From: UBA3941 sp002385665
GTDB lineage: Bacteria; Bacillota; Clostridia; Caldicoprobacterales; UBA3941
Reading direction: 5' to 3'
Assembly (NCBI GenBank): GCA_050949255.1
Contig: JBMNFJ010000016.1
Coordinates: 620,001-684,000, forward strand
DNA: 64,000 nt
Below are positions 35,859 through 44,147 of this stretch, one piece after another (the stretch's first letter is position 1; each line of letters starts with the position of its first letter). Both the position numbers and the translations under genes were made by a program. Below the pieces are notes generated by a model. The model worked only from the letters and a program-made list of their open reading frames with translations. It had not been told where the DNA came from and did not search any database.

Positions 35859-37190
35859 ATGGCATTTGAGGGACTGTCGAGTAAGTTACAGTCAACGTTT
35901 AAAAAATTGACGGGGAAGGGCAAACTGTCTGAAAAAGATGTAAAAGATGCCATGCGGGAAGTGAGGCTTGCCCTGCTAGAAGCCGACGTAAACTTCAAAG
36001 TAGTAAGGGATTTGGTAAAAAAGATTGGGGATCGGGCTGTAGGACAAGAGATAATGAAAAGCCTAACCCCGGGACAGCAGGTTATAAAGATTGTCAATGA
36101 GGAATTGACGGAACTAATGGGGGGGGCCTACAGTAGGATAGCAACAGCTGATAAGCCACCCACAATAGTTATGATGGTGGGTCTGCAAGGAGCAGGTAAA
36201 ACTACAACTGCGGGCAAGTTAGGCGGCTACTTTAAAAAAGAAGGTAAGAATCCCCTTCTGGTAGCATGCGACATATATCGTCCCGCTGCTATAAAGCAAT
36301 TACAAGTGGTAGGAGACCAACTATCAATTCCGGTATTTGATATGGGTAAGAATGATCCTGTTCGTATTGCAACTGAAGCCCTCAGCCATGCAAGAGAAGA
36401 AGGTTATGACATAGTTATTATAGATACGGCGGGAAGGCTTCATATAAATGAGGAATTGATGAATGAGCTAACGAACATTAAGGAAGCTGTTAAACCTCAT
36501 GAGATTTTGCTGGTGGTTGATGCAATGACAGGTCAGGATGCAGTCAACGTAGCAGAAAGTTTCAACGAGAGGTTGGGGATAGACGGAGTGGTTCTAACCA
36601 AGCTGGATGGGGATACCAGGGGAGGGGCTGCCCTTTCGGTTAAGGCTGTAACCGGTAAACCTATTAAGTTTGCCGGCATGGGTGAGAAATTGACCGATTT
36701 GGAATTGTTCCACCCCGACAGAATGGCTTCCAGAATTCTGGGCATGGGCGATGTTCTAAGCCTAATCGAAAAAGCGCAAGCAAACATTGACGCCGAGAAA
36801 GCTTTAGAGCTCGAAAGAAAGCTTCGAACCCAGCAGTTTACCTTTGATGATTTCTTAGAACAGCTTCAGCAGCTAAAAAATATGGGTCCGCTGAACGATT
36901 TAATAGGCATGATTCCAGGAATGAACCCCGGCAGGCTAGGTGGCCTTGACTTGGACGACAAACAGCTTGTAAGGACAGAGGCTATTATCCAGTCTATGAC
37001 CAAGGAGGAAAGGTTTAATCCAAGCATCATTAACGCTAGTAGAAGAAAAAGAATAGCAAGGGGTAGCGGAACCAATATACAGGATGTAAATAGATTATTA
37101 AAATCCTTTACTGAATTTCGCAAGATGATGAAGAAGATGTCAGGGATGGAAAAATCCCTAAAAAGGGGTAAGTTCAAGTTCCCGTTCTAA
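35859..37190 (+). CDS. ffh: Signal recognition particle protein Ffh
   Basis: 443 aa. N domain, GTPase G domain with GLQGAGKTTT (108-117), DTAGRLHINEELM and TKLDGDTRGGA, then a Met-rich M domain (after about 300: LKNMGPLNDLIGMIPGMNPGR; SRRKRIARGSG; FRKMMKKMSGMEKSLKRG) for signal peptide and 4.5S RNA binding. AAGGAGGT before the ATG. The 4.5S RNA gene is not in this window. Confidence 0.98.
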   Translation: MAFEGLSSKLQSTFKKLTGKGKLSEKDVKDAMREVRLALLEADVNFKVVRDLVKKIGDRAVGQEIMKSLTPGQQVIKIVNEELTELMGGAYSRIATADKPPTIVMMVGLQGAGKTTTAGKLGGYFKKEGKNPLLVACDIYRPAAIKQLQVVGDQLSIPVFDMGKNDPVRIATEALSHAREEGYDIVIIDTAGRLHINEELMNELTNIKEAVKPHEILLVVDAMTGQDAVNVAESFNERLGIDGVVLTKLDGDTRGGAALSVKAVTGKPIKFAGMGEKLTDLELFHPDRMASRILGMGDVLSLIEKAQANIDAEKALELERKLRTQQFTFDDFLEQLQQLKNMGPLNDLIGMIPGMNPGRLGGLDLDDKQLVRTEAIIQSMTKEERFNPSIINASRRKRIARGSGTNIQDVNRLLKSFTEFRKMMKKMSGMEKSLKRGKFKFPF

Positions 37191-37328
37191 GTTTTAATCG
37201 GAATTATCCTCTGATTTTCGGAGATATGGGTTTATATCCATAAATTCTGTGGAATAAGGGAAATTATCCTTTTGATGAAGTATTCTGAACACTGGGACTT
37301 ATTGATTACGGTTACCTGTCGTACTGCT

Positions 37329-37358
37329 TTGTCAAAAGGTTAATATAATGATTATATT
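37329..37358 (+). promoter_or_regulatory. Promoter of rpsP-khpA-rimM-trmD
   Basis: TTGTCA, 18-bp spacer, TATATT, about 37 bp before rpsP. Confidence 0.6.
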
Positions 37359-37394
37359 TATATAATCGCATCTTTATAGGAAAGAGGTGAAACA

Positions 37395-37643
37395 ATGGCA
37401 GTAAAGATAAGACTTAAAAGGATTGGTGCAAAAAAGGCGCCTTACTACAGGGTTGTAGTTGCAGATTCCAGATCACCGCGTGACGGTCGTTTTATTGAGG
37501 AGATTGGTTATTATCAGCCACTGGCCAACCCTTCAGTAGTTAAGATAGATGCTGAAAAGGCAAAGAAATGGCTTCAAAATGGAGCTCAACCTACAGATAC
37601 TGTACGGGCGCTATTAAAGAAGAATGGTATAATTGAAGCCTAA
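37395..37643 (+). CDS. rpsP: 30S ribosomal protein bS16
   Basis: 82 aa, MAVKIRLKRIGAKKAPYYRVVVADSRSPRDGRFIEEIGYY. First gene of the conserved rpsP-khpA-rimM-trmD-rplS cluster. AAGAGGTGA before the ATG. Confidence 0.98.
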   Translation: MAVKIRLKRIGAKKAPYYRVVVADSRSPRDGRFIEEIGYYQPLANPSVVKIDAEKAKKWLQNGAQPTDTVRALLKKNGIIEA

Positions 37644-37703
37644 AGTTTGAATAGTTGTTTTAGGGCATTAACAAAGCAAAATAAGCATACGGGGGTATTG
37701 TAG

Positions 37704-37931
37704 ATGGGAGAATTAGTTAAATTTATTGCCAAGTCCCTAGTAGACAATCCGGATCAAGTAGATGTCAGGGAAGTCGAGGGGGAACAGACAGTTATCATAG
37801 AGCTAAGGGTAGCCCCCGACGACATGGGCAAGGTAATTGGCAAACAGGGGCGGATAGCAAAAGCTATACGTACAGTGGTAAAGGCCGCGGCGACTAAAGA
37901 AAAGAAGAGAGTTGTTGTGGAAATTATTTAA
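37704..37931 (+). CDS. khpA: KH-domain RNA-binding protein KhpA (YlqC)
   Basis: 75 aa single KH domain with the GxxG loop in MGKVIGKQGRIAKAIRTVV. In Gram-positives KhpA works with KhpB (Jag) in post-transcriptional control of cell elongation. GGGGGTATTG before the ATG; ends 2 bp before rimM. Confidence 0.94.
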   Translation: MGELVKFIAKSLVDNPDQVDVREVEGEQTVIIELRVAPDDMGKVIGKQGRIAKAIRTVVKAAATKEKKRVVVEII

Positions 37932-37933
37932 GC

Positions 37934-38473
37934 ATGGGAAGTATGAAAAAATTGCAAGACTATCTTACCGTTGGATATGTTTTAAGACCTAGAGGGGTCA
38001 AGGGAGAAGTCAAAGTTGAACCCCTAACGGATAGTATAGAACAGTTTAATGAATGGGATGTACTATACATTAAAGATGGGGATCAGTATTATCCTTTGAA
38101 GATTATAACCAAAAGATATATCAGAAACAGTGTGTATATAAGTTTTGAAGGCTATAACAATATGAATATGGCAGAAAAACTTAGAGGACAATACCTATGG
38201 ATACCTAGAGATCAGATAGGAGACCTGCCTGAGGACACATTTTTTATTGCAGACATCCTTGGATGTGAGGTAAGGACCCAGGAAGGTGTAACATTAGGCA
38301 AGGTAGAAAGGGTTATACACACAGGCAGCAATGATGTCTATTTGGTCAAAGGTTCAACGGGGGAGGTTTTAATACCCGGGCTTAAAAAAGTAATTTTGGA
38401 TATTGACATTATTGAAAAAGAGATAATTGTAGCAGCACAGGAATTGGAGGGGTTATTACCTGATGAGGATTGA
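37934..38473 (+). CDS. rimM: Ribosome maturation factor RimM
   Basis: 179 aa 16S processing factor that binds uS19. N-terminal beta barrel (VGYVLRPRGVKGEVKVEPLTD) and C-terminal PRC barrel (FFIADILGCEVRTQEGVTLGKVERV...GSTGEVLIPGLKKVI). The start could also be the ATG at 37943. Overlaps trmD by 11 nt. Confidence 0.96.
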   Translation: MGSMKKLQDYLTVGYVLRPRGVKGEVKVEPLTDSIEQFNEWDVLYIKDGDQYYPLKIITKRYIRNSVYISFEGYNNMNMAEKLRGQYLWIPRDQIGDLPEDTFFIADILGCEVRTQEGVTLGKVERVIHTGSNDVYLVKGSTGEVLIPGLKKVILDIDIIEKEIIVAAQELEGLLPDED

Positions 38474-39197
38474 TATCCTTACCCTGTTCCCAGAAATGTT
38501 TGAGCCTATACTTGGTACCAGCATTTTGGGGAGAGCAAGGGAAAAAGGGATACTAACCATAAACCCTATAAATATAAGGGAGTTTGCTAAGAATAAACAT
38601 AGGCAGACGGATGATTATCCCTATGGTGGAGGCCCCGGAATGGTTATGTCTCCGCAGCCCCTTTTTGATGCATTCTACCATGTTTTAGACGGTTCCCCGG
38701 ACGCTAAGGTGATCTATTTTACTCCTCAAGGAAAAACCCTGAACCAGGAAATGGCTAAAGAATATGCTAGACAATCACATTTAGTGTTACTTTGTGGCCA
38801 TTACGAAGGGGTTGATCAAAGGGTCATAGACAGATTTGTAGATGAGGAGATATCAATAGGGGATTATGTCCTTACGGGCGGAGAATTACCTTCAATGGTA
38901 TTTATCGATTGCGTAAGCCGGCTAATCCCTGGAGTGTTGGGTAGTGATCTTTCAGCTCAGGACGAGTCTTTTAGTAATGGGCTGTTGGAATATCCCCATT
39001 ATACCCGCCCACAGACCTATGAGGGAATGAGTGTTCCTGAGGTACTCCTATCGGGGCATCACGAAAAAATAGACAGGTGGAGAAAGAAAGAAAGTCTTCG
39101 AAACACTCTAATCAAGCGACCGGACCTATTAGAGGGTGCAGACTTGACATTGGAGGATATTAGGACAATTGAGAGGTTAAAGGGCGGCAGGGAATGA
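38463..39197 (+). CDS. trmD: tRNA (guanine-N1-)-methyltransferase TrmD
   Basis: 244 aa SPOUT-class enzyme making m1G37. DDYPYGGGPGMVM, LCGHYEGVDQRV and SIGDYVLTGGELPSMV form the trefoil-knot SAM site. ATG 38463 overlaps rimM; GGAGGGG lies about ten bases upstream. Confidence 0.97.
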   Translation: MRIDILTLFPEMFEPILGTSILGRAREKGILTINPINIREFAKNKHRQTDDYPYGGGPGMVMSPQPLFDAFYHVLDGSPDAKVIYFTPQGKTLNQEMAKEYARQSHLVLLCGHYEGVDQRVIDRFVDEEISIGDYVLTGGELPSMVFIDCVSRLIPGVLGSDLSAQDESFSNGLLEYPHYTRPQTYEGMSVPEVLLSGHHEKIDRWRKKESLRNTLIKRPDLLEGADLTLEDIRTIERLKGGRE

Positions 39198-39212
39198 CGA
39201 ACCAATTATTTA

Positions 39213-39241
39213 TTGCCATGAAAATGCTGGTATGCTATAAT
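39213..39241 (+). promoter_or_regulatory. Promoter of rplS
   Basis: TTGCCA, 17-bp spacer, perfect TATAAT. Start expected near 39248, so the transcript would begin directly with the L19 leader. Confidence 0.85.
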
Positions 39242-39258
39242 TGTTTTTATGATTACGG

Positions 39259-39306
39259 ACGTTCCGCATAATGCGGTTAGTAAGGAACGTTTTCCATGGA
39301 AGGAGG
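39259..39306 (+). promoter_or_regulatory. L19 (rplS) mRNA leader, putative autoregulatory element
   Basis: Outer stem ACGTTCC (39259-39265) with GGAACGT (39284-39290), enclosing a small CGCAT/ATGCG hairpin and the conserved GTTAGTAA strand, then TTTTCCATGGAAGGAGG containing the Shine-Dalgarno. This matches the Firmicutes L19 leader, thought to let free L19 repress its own mRNA. Confidence 0.8.
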
Positions 39307-39317
39307 TAGCTGTAGAT

Positions 39318-39662
39318 ATGGAAATAATTAGAACTATCGAAAAAGAGCAGATGAAAAAGGATATCCCCAAGTTCAATGTAGGAGATACCGTTAGAGTTTA
39401 TGTTAAGGTTGTTGAAGGAACAAGGGAAAGATTGCAAGCCTTTGAAGGCATAGTAATACAAAAGAGGCATGGCGGCCTACGTGAAACATTTACCGTACGG
39501 AGATTGTCTTACGGTATAGGCGTTGAAAGGGTTTTCCCAGTGCATTCTCCCAAGATTGATCGTATTGAAGTGATTCGAAGAGGTAAGGTTCGTAGAGCAA
39601 AGCTGTATTATCTAAGGGATAGAGTAGGGAGAGCTGCAAGGGTTAAAGAAAGGAATCTGTGA
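39318..39662 (+). CDS. rplS: 50S ribosomal protein bL19
   Basis: 114 aa, MEIIRTIEKEQMKKDIPKFNVGDTVRVYVKVVEGTRERLQ and a C-terminal SPKIDRIEVIRRGKVRRAKLYYLR. ATG at 39318 gives the family length and has AGGAGG at 39301-39306; the longer frame from 39249 is the leader RNA, not protein. Confidence 0.97.
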   Translation: MEIIRTIEKEQMKKDIPKFNVGDTVRVYVKVVEGTRERLQAFEGIVIQKRHGGLRETFTVRRLSYGIGVERVFPVHSPKIDRIEVIRRGKVRRAKLYYLRDRVGRAARVKERNL

Positions 39663-39667
39663 GAATG

Positions 39668-39694
39668 TGGGACTGGGAGCAGTCCCATATTTTA
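39668..39694 (+). terminator. Terminator after rplS
   Basis: TGGGACT / AGTCCCA stem, six-base loop, then an AT-rich tail with TTTT. Confidence 0.75.
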
Positions 39695-39727
39695 TAATGG
39701 CCTTATTTGATTGGGAGATGGCTGCAT

Positions 39728-40243
39728 ATGAAAGATGTTAAGAACGATATAAAAGAATGGATTCAGGCTATATTAATCGCGATCGTTGTATCAGTGGTAA
39801 TTCGTTTATTTTTATTTGAGACCACCCTGGTGTACGGTCAATCTATGGAGTCTACTTTGAGAGACAGGGATAGAGTGATAATCAACAAGCTAGTATACCA
39901 CCTATACACGCCATCCAGAGGAGATATTGTTGTGTTTAAAAACCCGACCAATAACAAAGAAAACTATGTTAAGAGGGTTATCGGCGTTGCAGGTGATACT
40001 ATTGAGATAGCAGATCATAAGGTATACATAAACGGTCAGCTATTGAATGAACCATATTTAGATGAGGAAACAGAAAGTGATTTTCCCAAATTGGTAGTCC
40101 CCGAAGATACAATTTTTGTAATGGGGGATAATCGCAATCATAGTCAAGACAGTAGATATATAGGGCCAATCCCAGTTGAAAATATCATTGGAAAGGCTCA
40201 GTTAAGAATCTGGCCCATATCGGATTTTACTTTTTTTAGATGA
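39728..40243 (+). CDS. lepB: Signal peptidase I
   Basis: 171 aa membrane-bound Ser-Lys protease that removes signal peptides. One N-terminal membrane helix (about 11-31), catalytic Ser39 in GQSMEST and Lys82 in YVKRVIGVAGD, then GDNRNHSQDSRYIGPI. ATG 39728 is chosen, nine bases after GGGAGA, over an upstream TTG. Confidence 0.95.
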   Translation: MKDVKNDIKEWIQAILIAIVVSVVIRLFLFETTLVYGQSMESTLRDRDRVIINKLVYHLYTPSRGDIVVFKNPTNNKENYVKRVIGVAGDTIEIADHKVYINGQLLNEPYLDEETESDFPKLVVPEDTIFVMGDNRNHSQDSRYIGPIPVENIIGKAQLRIWPISDFTFFR

Positions 40244-40261
40244 GAGAAAGGAGTCAATTAC

Positions 40262-41113
40262 TTGAATGTTAACTGGTATCCAGGACATATGGCCAAAGCC
40301 AAGAGGCTGATATCCGAGGATTTAAGGTTAATAGATATAGTATTGGAAATAAGGGATGCGCGCATACCCATAAGCAGCGCCAATCCTGATTTTGATGAGC
40401 TTTTTGTTAACAAGTCCAGAATAATTTTTCTGAATAAAAGTGATTTGGCCAACCCATCCCATACAGAGGACTGGATCAATTGGTTTAGTAAGAGAGGGAT
40501 AAAAGCTGTGCCGGTCAACTCCTTGGACCCGAAAGCCATCGGTAGGGCAAGGAATATTATTATAGGCATGGCTGAGACATTTCATAAGAGAATATTGAAG
40601 AAAAGGGGTATGAAAAAGACCATCAGGGGTATGGTGGTTGGAATACCCAATGTAGGTAAATCGGCCTTCATAAATGGCATAGCCGGTGGCAAAAAAGCAA
40701 AGACCGGGAATAAACCCGGGGTCACTAGAGTTAAACAATGGATTAGAATAAACCCATATCTTGAATTATTGGATACTCCAGGCCTATTATGGCCCAGACT
40801 GGATCAAAAGGTTACAGCCTTAAATTTGGCTTACACCCGTACAATCAAGGAAGAAATTCTGGATATTCAGGAAATTGCCTTTAATTTTCTAGAGATAGCC
40901 AAAGTGAGATTCCCTGATGAGTTGGTGTCCAGATATGGCGATTTGGACATGAGCTTAAAGGGGCATGAGATATTGGAAGAGATATGTATAAAAAAAGCTT
41001 GGGTTCAAGCTGGTGGGATAGCGGATCATAGTAGGGGAGCGAGCCATGTGCTGGATGACTTTCAGCAGGGGCGGTTGGGTAGGATCACCCTGGAAATACC
41101 TCCCGAGATATAA
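40262..41113 (+). CDS. rbgA: Ribosome biogenesis GTPase RbgA (YlqF)
   Basis: 283 aa circularly permuted GTPase needed for late 50S assembly. Starts NVNWYPGHMAKAKR; G4 NKSD at 58-61, G1 GIPNVGKS at 127-134, G3 DTPG at 171-174, then an ANTAR-like C-terminal domain. TTG start with AAAGGAG upstream. Followed by rnhB as in Bacillus. Confidence 0.96.
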   Translation: MNVNWYPGHMAKAKRLISEDLRLIDIVLEIRDARIPISSANPDFDELFVNKSRIIFLNKSDLANPSHTEDWINWFSKRGIKAVPVNSLDPKAIGRARNIIIGMAETFHKRILKKRGMKKTIRGMVVGIPNVGKSAFINGIAGGKKAKTGNKPGVTRVKQWIRINPYLELLDTPGLLWPRLDQKVTALNLAYTRTIKEEILDIQEIAFNFLEIAKVRFPDELVSRYGDLDMSLKGHEILEEICIKKAWVQAGGIADHSRGASHVLDDFQQGRLGRITLEIPPEI

Positions 41114-41125
41114 GGTTGGGATGGA

Positions 41126-41908
41126 ATGTTTGATTTAGATATTAAAAGGTTGAGTATTCATGAAATCAAGGAACTGGTCCAATTTAGTACCCTTGAAGAC
41201 TTAAGGGTTTTGTTAGAGTTAATAAAACTAGATGATAGGAAGGGCGTTAGGACATTACAGCGTGTGATTCTTAAAAGGTTTGAGGATGAAGAAGCCAGGC
41301 TCAAGAGAAGGAAAGTTTTATTGGAAGAAGAACGTAAGCTGTGGGCTATGGGATATGAATTTGTTGGAGGCCTTGATGAGGCTGGAAGGGGTCCCCTGGC
41401 TGGTCCTGTAGTAGCCGCATGTGTAGTTTTTGAACCTTATACATATATAGATGGTGTTAATGATTCTAAAAGGCTTACCCCGGCCAAAAGAGAAGAATAT
41501 TTTGAGTTGATTATGAAAAAGGCGAAAACAGTAGGTATAGGCCGTGTTGACCCGGTGGAAATCGACAGGATCAATATTTTAGAGGCCACCCGTACCGCTA
41601 TGGAGCATGCTGTGTCCCAATGTTATCCCGATATTGATTTTTTATTGGTAGATGCTATGGATGGCAACTTTTCCGTCCCTTATATCCCACTTATAAAAGG
41701 AGATAGTCGCTCCCATTCTATAGCGGCTGCTTCAATTGTTGCCAAGGTAATCAGAGATAGGGAAATGGACGAATGGCATAAGAAATATCCTCAGTATGGC
41801 TTTAATAAGCATAAGGGGTATGGGACCGGTAGCCACATAGATGTTATAAGGCAGATCGGGCCATGTCCTATTCATAGGCGTACCTTTATTCATAAGTTAA
41901 TAGACTAA
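41126..41908 (+). CDS. rnhB: Ribonuclease HII
   Basis: 260 aa, removes ribonucleotides and RNA from RNA-DNA hybrids. Helical N-terminal extension (1-75) typical of Firmicutes, then the catalytic Asp84-Glu85 in GLDEAGRGPLAGPVVAA, NDSKRLTPAKRE, Asp176 in LLVDAM and the SIAAASIVAKVIRDRE segment. Confidence 0.97.
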   Translation: MFDLDIKRLSIHEIKELVQFSTLEDLRVLLELIKLDDRKGVRTLQRVILKRFEDEEARLKRRKVLLEEERKLWAMGYEFVGGLDEAGRGPLAGPVVAACVVFEPYTYIDGVNDSKRLTPAKREEYFELIMKKAKTVGIGRVDPVEIDRINILEATRTAMEHAVSQCYPDIDFLLVDAMDGNFSVPYIPLIKGDSRSHSIAAASIVAKVIRDREMDEWHKKYPQYGFNKHKGYGTGSHIDVIRQIGPCPIHRRTFIHKLID

Positions 41909-41961
41909 TCCTAACTAAATACTTGTCAGTAAAGATTGGGTTATTAGTTAACTGCATGAGA

Positions 41962-42034
41962 CCTCCTGATGTCAGAAGGACTAATACAGTATCTGCGACT
42001 ATTGATGCTATGCAGTAAGGATGTAGCATCAATA
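41962..42034 (+). other. Two tandem hairpins between rnhB and yraN
   Basis: CCTCCTGA-TG-TCAGAAGG (41962-41979, one mismatch) and a perfect 11-bp stem TATTGATGCTA / TAGCATCAATA (42000-42034, loop about 13 nt). No T-run. Unexplained structured leader or processing site. Confidence 0.45.
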
Positions 42035-42067
42035 ATAGATCTTACGAACAAGATATGGAGATAAAAA

Positions 42068-42448
42068 ATGAAACATATTGAACTGGGAAGATGGGGAGAA
42101 AAGCAGGCTAGGGACTATTTAGAGGGCCAAGGGTTTGTTATGCGGGAAAACAATTATCGCTGTAAATTAGGAGAGATTGATCTAATCGCCTTGGATGAGG
42201 GATGTCTGGTATTTATTGAAGTAAAGACAAGAACCTCTGCAGCATATGGATTTCCGATAGAAGCCATTGGCAGGAGAAAACAAGAAAAATATATAAAGAT
42301 GGCCTCAATCTATATCAAGGAGAAGGGTTTATATGAGGTCCCTTTCCGTTTTGACGTAGTGGAGGTTATGCCCGGAAGGTCTGGGCAGCCAATAATTAAT
42401 CATATCCCTAATGCATTCCAATCTATCGGAGGCAGGTATTATTTATAG
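42068..42448 (+). CDS. yraN: YraN family (UPF0102) endonuclease-like protein
   Basis: 126 aa, restriction-endonuclease-like fold with the GEIDLIA ... LVFIEVKTR signature (E, D, ExK) and the N-terminal GRWGEKQARDYLEGQGF. Cellular function not established. GGAGA seven bases before the ATG. Confidence 0.92.
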   Translation: MKHIELGRWGEKQARDYLEGQGFVMRENNYRCKLGEIDLIALDEGCLVFIEVKTRTSAAYGFPIEAIGRRKQEKYIKMASIYIKEKGLYEVPFRFDVVEVMPGRSGQPIINHIPNAFQSIGGRYYL

Positions 42449-42496
42449 AACAGGTCGGCCAGATACCAATGCTTAGTTAATTTTAGGGGGATGAAT

Positions 42497-43510
42497 ATGG
42501 ATTATCGCAAGATCTTTAGAGAAATAAAGGCAGGGGGTTTGCAAGGTGCCTATCTTTTTTTTGGTGAGGAGGAATATGTAAAACAACAGGCCCTGCATCA
42601 AGCGATAGAGGCATTGGTGAATCCACTTCTTAAGGATCTTAACTATACCCAAATAGATGGTACCCAGGTTGACTTAGATACCATAATTAATGCATGCGAA
42701 ACCCTACCTTTTATGGCTGATAAAAGATTGGTGATTGTAAAGGATCTTTCGATTTTGAATGGGAAGTCCGATGGTGATATAGATGAAAACAGATTTCTTG
42801 ATTATATAAAGAACATGTCGGAAACTACTTGCCTGATCTTGTACTGTCGTGGCAGTATAGATAAGAGAAAGAAAATATATAGGTATATCTATAGTACAGG
42901 CAAGGCTCTGGAATTTCAGCATCTTAATGATAGGGAACTCTATACTTGGATTAACCAGACCGTAGAAAGACAGGGTAAAAAAATTGCTTATGATGCTATA
43001 AGGCATTTGGTTGATCTTGTGGGCAATAATTTAGAAGACATATCAAACGAATTAAAAAAAGTTATCTCCTACGTTGGAGAACGTACAGTTATTGATGTAG
43101 AGACCATGGATCAAATAATCGTGCCCACATTGGAACAGAGCATATTTACGTTGGTTGATGCTATTGGGGAAAAGAAGACCCATGAGGCCTTGATGGTACT
43201 GGGAAACCTCATATATGGGAGAGGGCAGGCTATACAGCCAATTCTGGCAATGATCGCCAGACAGTTTAGATTGATACTTCAATCCAAAAGCTATCATGAG
43301 ATGGGGTATACTTACGAAACAATAGCTACCAAGTTAAAGCAGAGATTATTCGTCGTGAGAAAATGCCTGTCTCAAGGAAGAAACTTTACCATAGAACAGC
43401 TAAAAAGGGGATTGGACTTATGCTTAAAGGTTGATTACGGGATAAAGGTGGGCAGGATTCAAGATACTATGGGTCTAGAACTCATCATAATTAAGATGTG
43501 TAGTCAGTGA
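42497..43510 (+). CDS. holA: DNA polymerase III delta subunit
   Basis: 337 aa clamp-loader subunit. N-terminal AAA+-like AYLFFGEEEYVKQQAL, central LPFMADKRLVIVKD, and C-terminal region LVDAIGEKKTHEAL ... PILAMIARQFRLILQ. ATG 42497 fits AGGGGG at 42485-42490 better than ATG 42491. Precedes convergent rpsT as in Bacillus (yqeN-rpsT). Confidence 0.95.
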   Translation: MDYRKIFREIKAGGLQGAYLFFGEEEYVKQQALHQAIEALVNPLLKDLNYTQIDGTQVDLDTIINACETLPFMADKRLVIVKDLSILNGKSDGDIDENRFLDYIKNMSETTCLILYCRGSIDKRKKIYRYIYSTGKALEFQHLNDRELYTWINQTVERQGKKIAYDAIRHLVDLVGNNLEDISNELKKVISYVGERTVIDVETMDQIIVPTLEQSIFTLVDAIGEKKTHEALMVLGNLIYGRGQAIQPILAMIARQFRLILQSKSYHEMGYTYETIATKLKQRLFVVRKCLSQGRNFTIEQLKRGLDLCLKVDYGIKVGRIQDTMGLELIIIKMCSQ

Positions 43511-43573
43511 AGAATCACCCTCAATTATTTTTAACATATGGGCCCTTTTTTGAAAGGAAATAATATATACAAC

Positions 43574-43601
43574 AAAAGCTTCCATCCCCGGGAAGCTTTT
43601 T
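43574..43601. terminator. Bidirectional terminator between holA and rpsT
   Basis: AAAAGCTTCC / GGAAGCTTTT, loop ATCCCCG, so A-run and T-run serve both convergent genes. Confidence 0.92.
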
Positions 43602-43617
43602 GCCATAATATAGCCAA

Positions 43618-43890
43618 TTATTCTTGAGCTTGGGCCATTTTTAGTTTTAAAGCCAGCTTGGATTTCTTCCTAGCAGCGGCATTCTTGTGGAGTACCCCCT
43701 TTGCAGCAGCTTTGTCCAACTTGCTACTGACCTCGGGATATAGGGCACGAGCCTTATCCAAATCGCCTTCAGAAATGGCTGTCTCTAATTTCTTAATGGC
43801 GCTTCTAAAGCCGGATTTTATTGACTTATTTCGCATTGTTCTGGTATTTGCAATCTTTATCCTTTTGATTGAAGATTTGATGTTAGCCAA
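43618..43890 (-). CDS. rpsT: 30S ribosomal protein bS20
   Basis: 90 aa basic helical protein beginning ANIKSSIKRIKIANTRTMRNKSIKS. TTG at 43890 is the family-like start and lies eight bases after AAGGAGGTGA; a GTG nine bases earlier would add three residues. Confidence 0.96.
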   Translation of the reverse strand: MANIKSSIKRIKIANTRTMRNKSIKSGFRSAIKKLETAISEGDLDKARALYPEVSSKLDKAAAKGVLHKNAAARKKSKLALKLKMAQAQE

Positions 43891-43924
43891 ACAATTCACC
43901 TCCTTGATTCAATCAACGAAGATA

Positions 43925-43953
43925 ATTTTATCATGGGAAATTGGAAAAGGCAA
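43925..43953 (-). promoter_or_regulatory. Promoter of rpsT
   Basis: Minus strand TTGCCT, 17-bp spacer, TAAAAT, about 35 bp from the start codon. Confidence 0.75.
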
Positions 43954-44147
43954 GTGGAATGTAGTATTTTTGGCCGTATCCTAGATTGTAATCGTATAAA
44001 AAACTACTAGGTGGTCAATATAGGGATATGGAAATATGGAATATTCTAATTGCAACTAGGATGAGATAGTATTGCATTAATTTAACATATTTCCTATTGA
44101 AAAATCCCAGGAACCTGAAAATATATAAATTTAGAGAGGTGAAGATT

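Noticed and set aside
39249..39317. N-terminal extension of rplS
   Set aside because: It covers the L19 leader RNA; the family start and Shine-Dalgarno support 39318.
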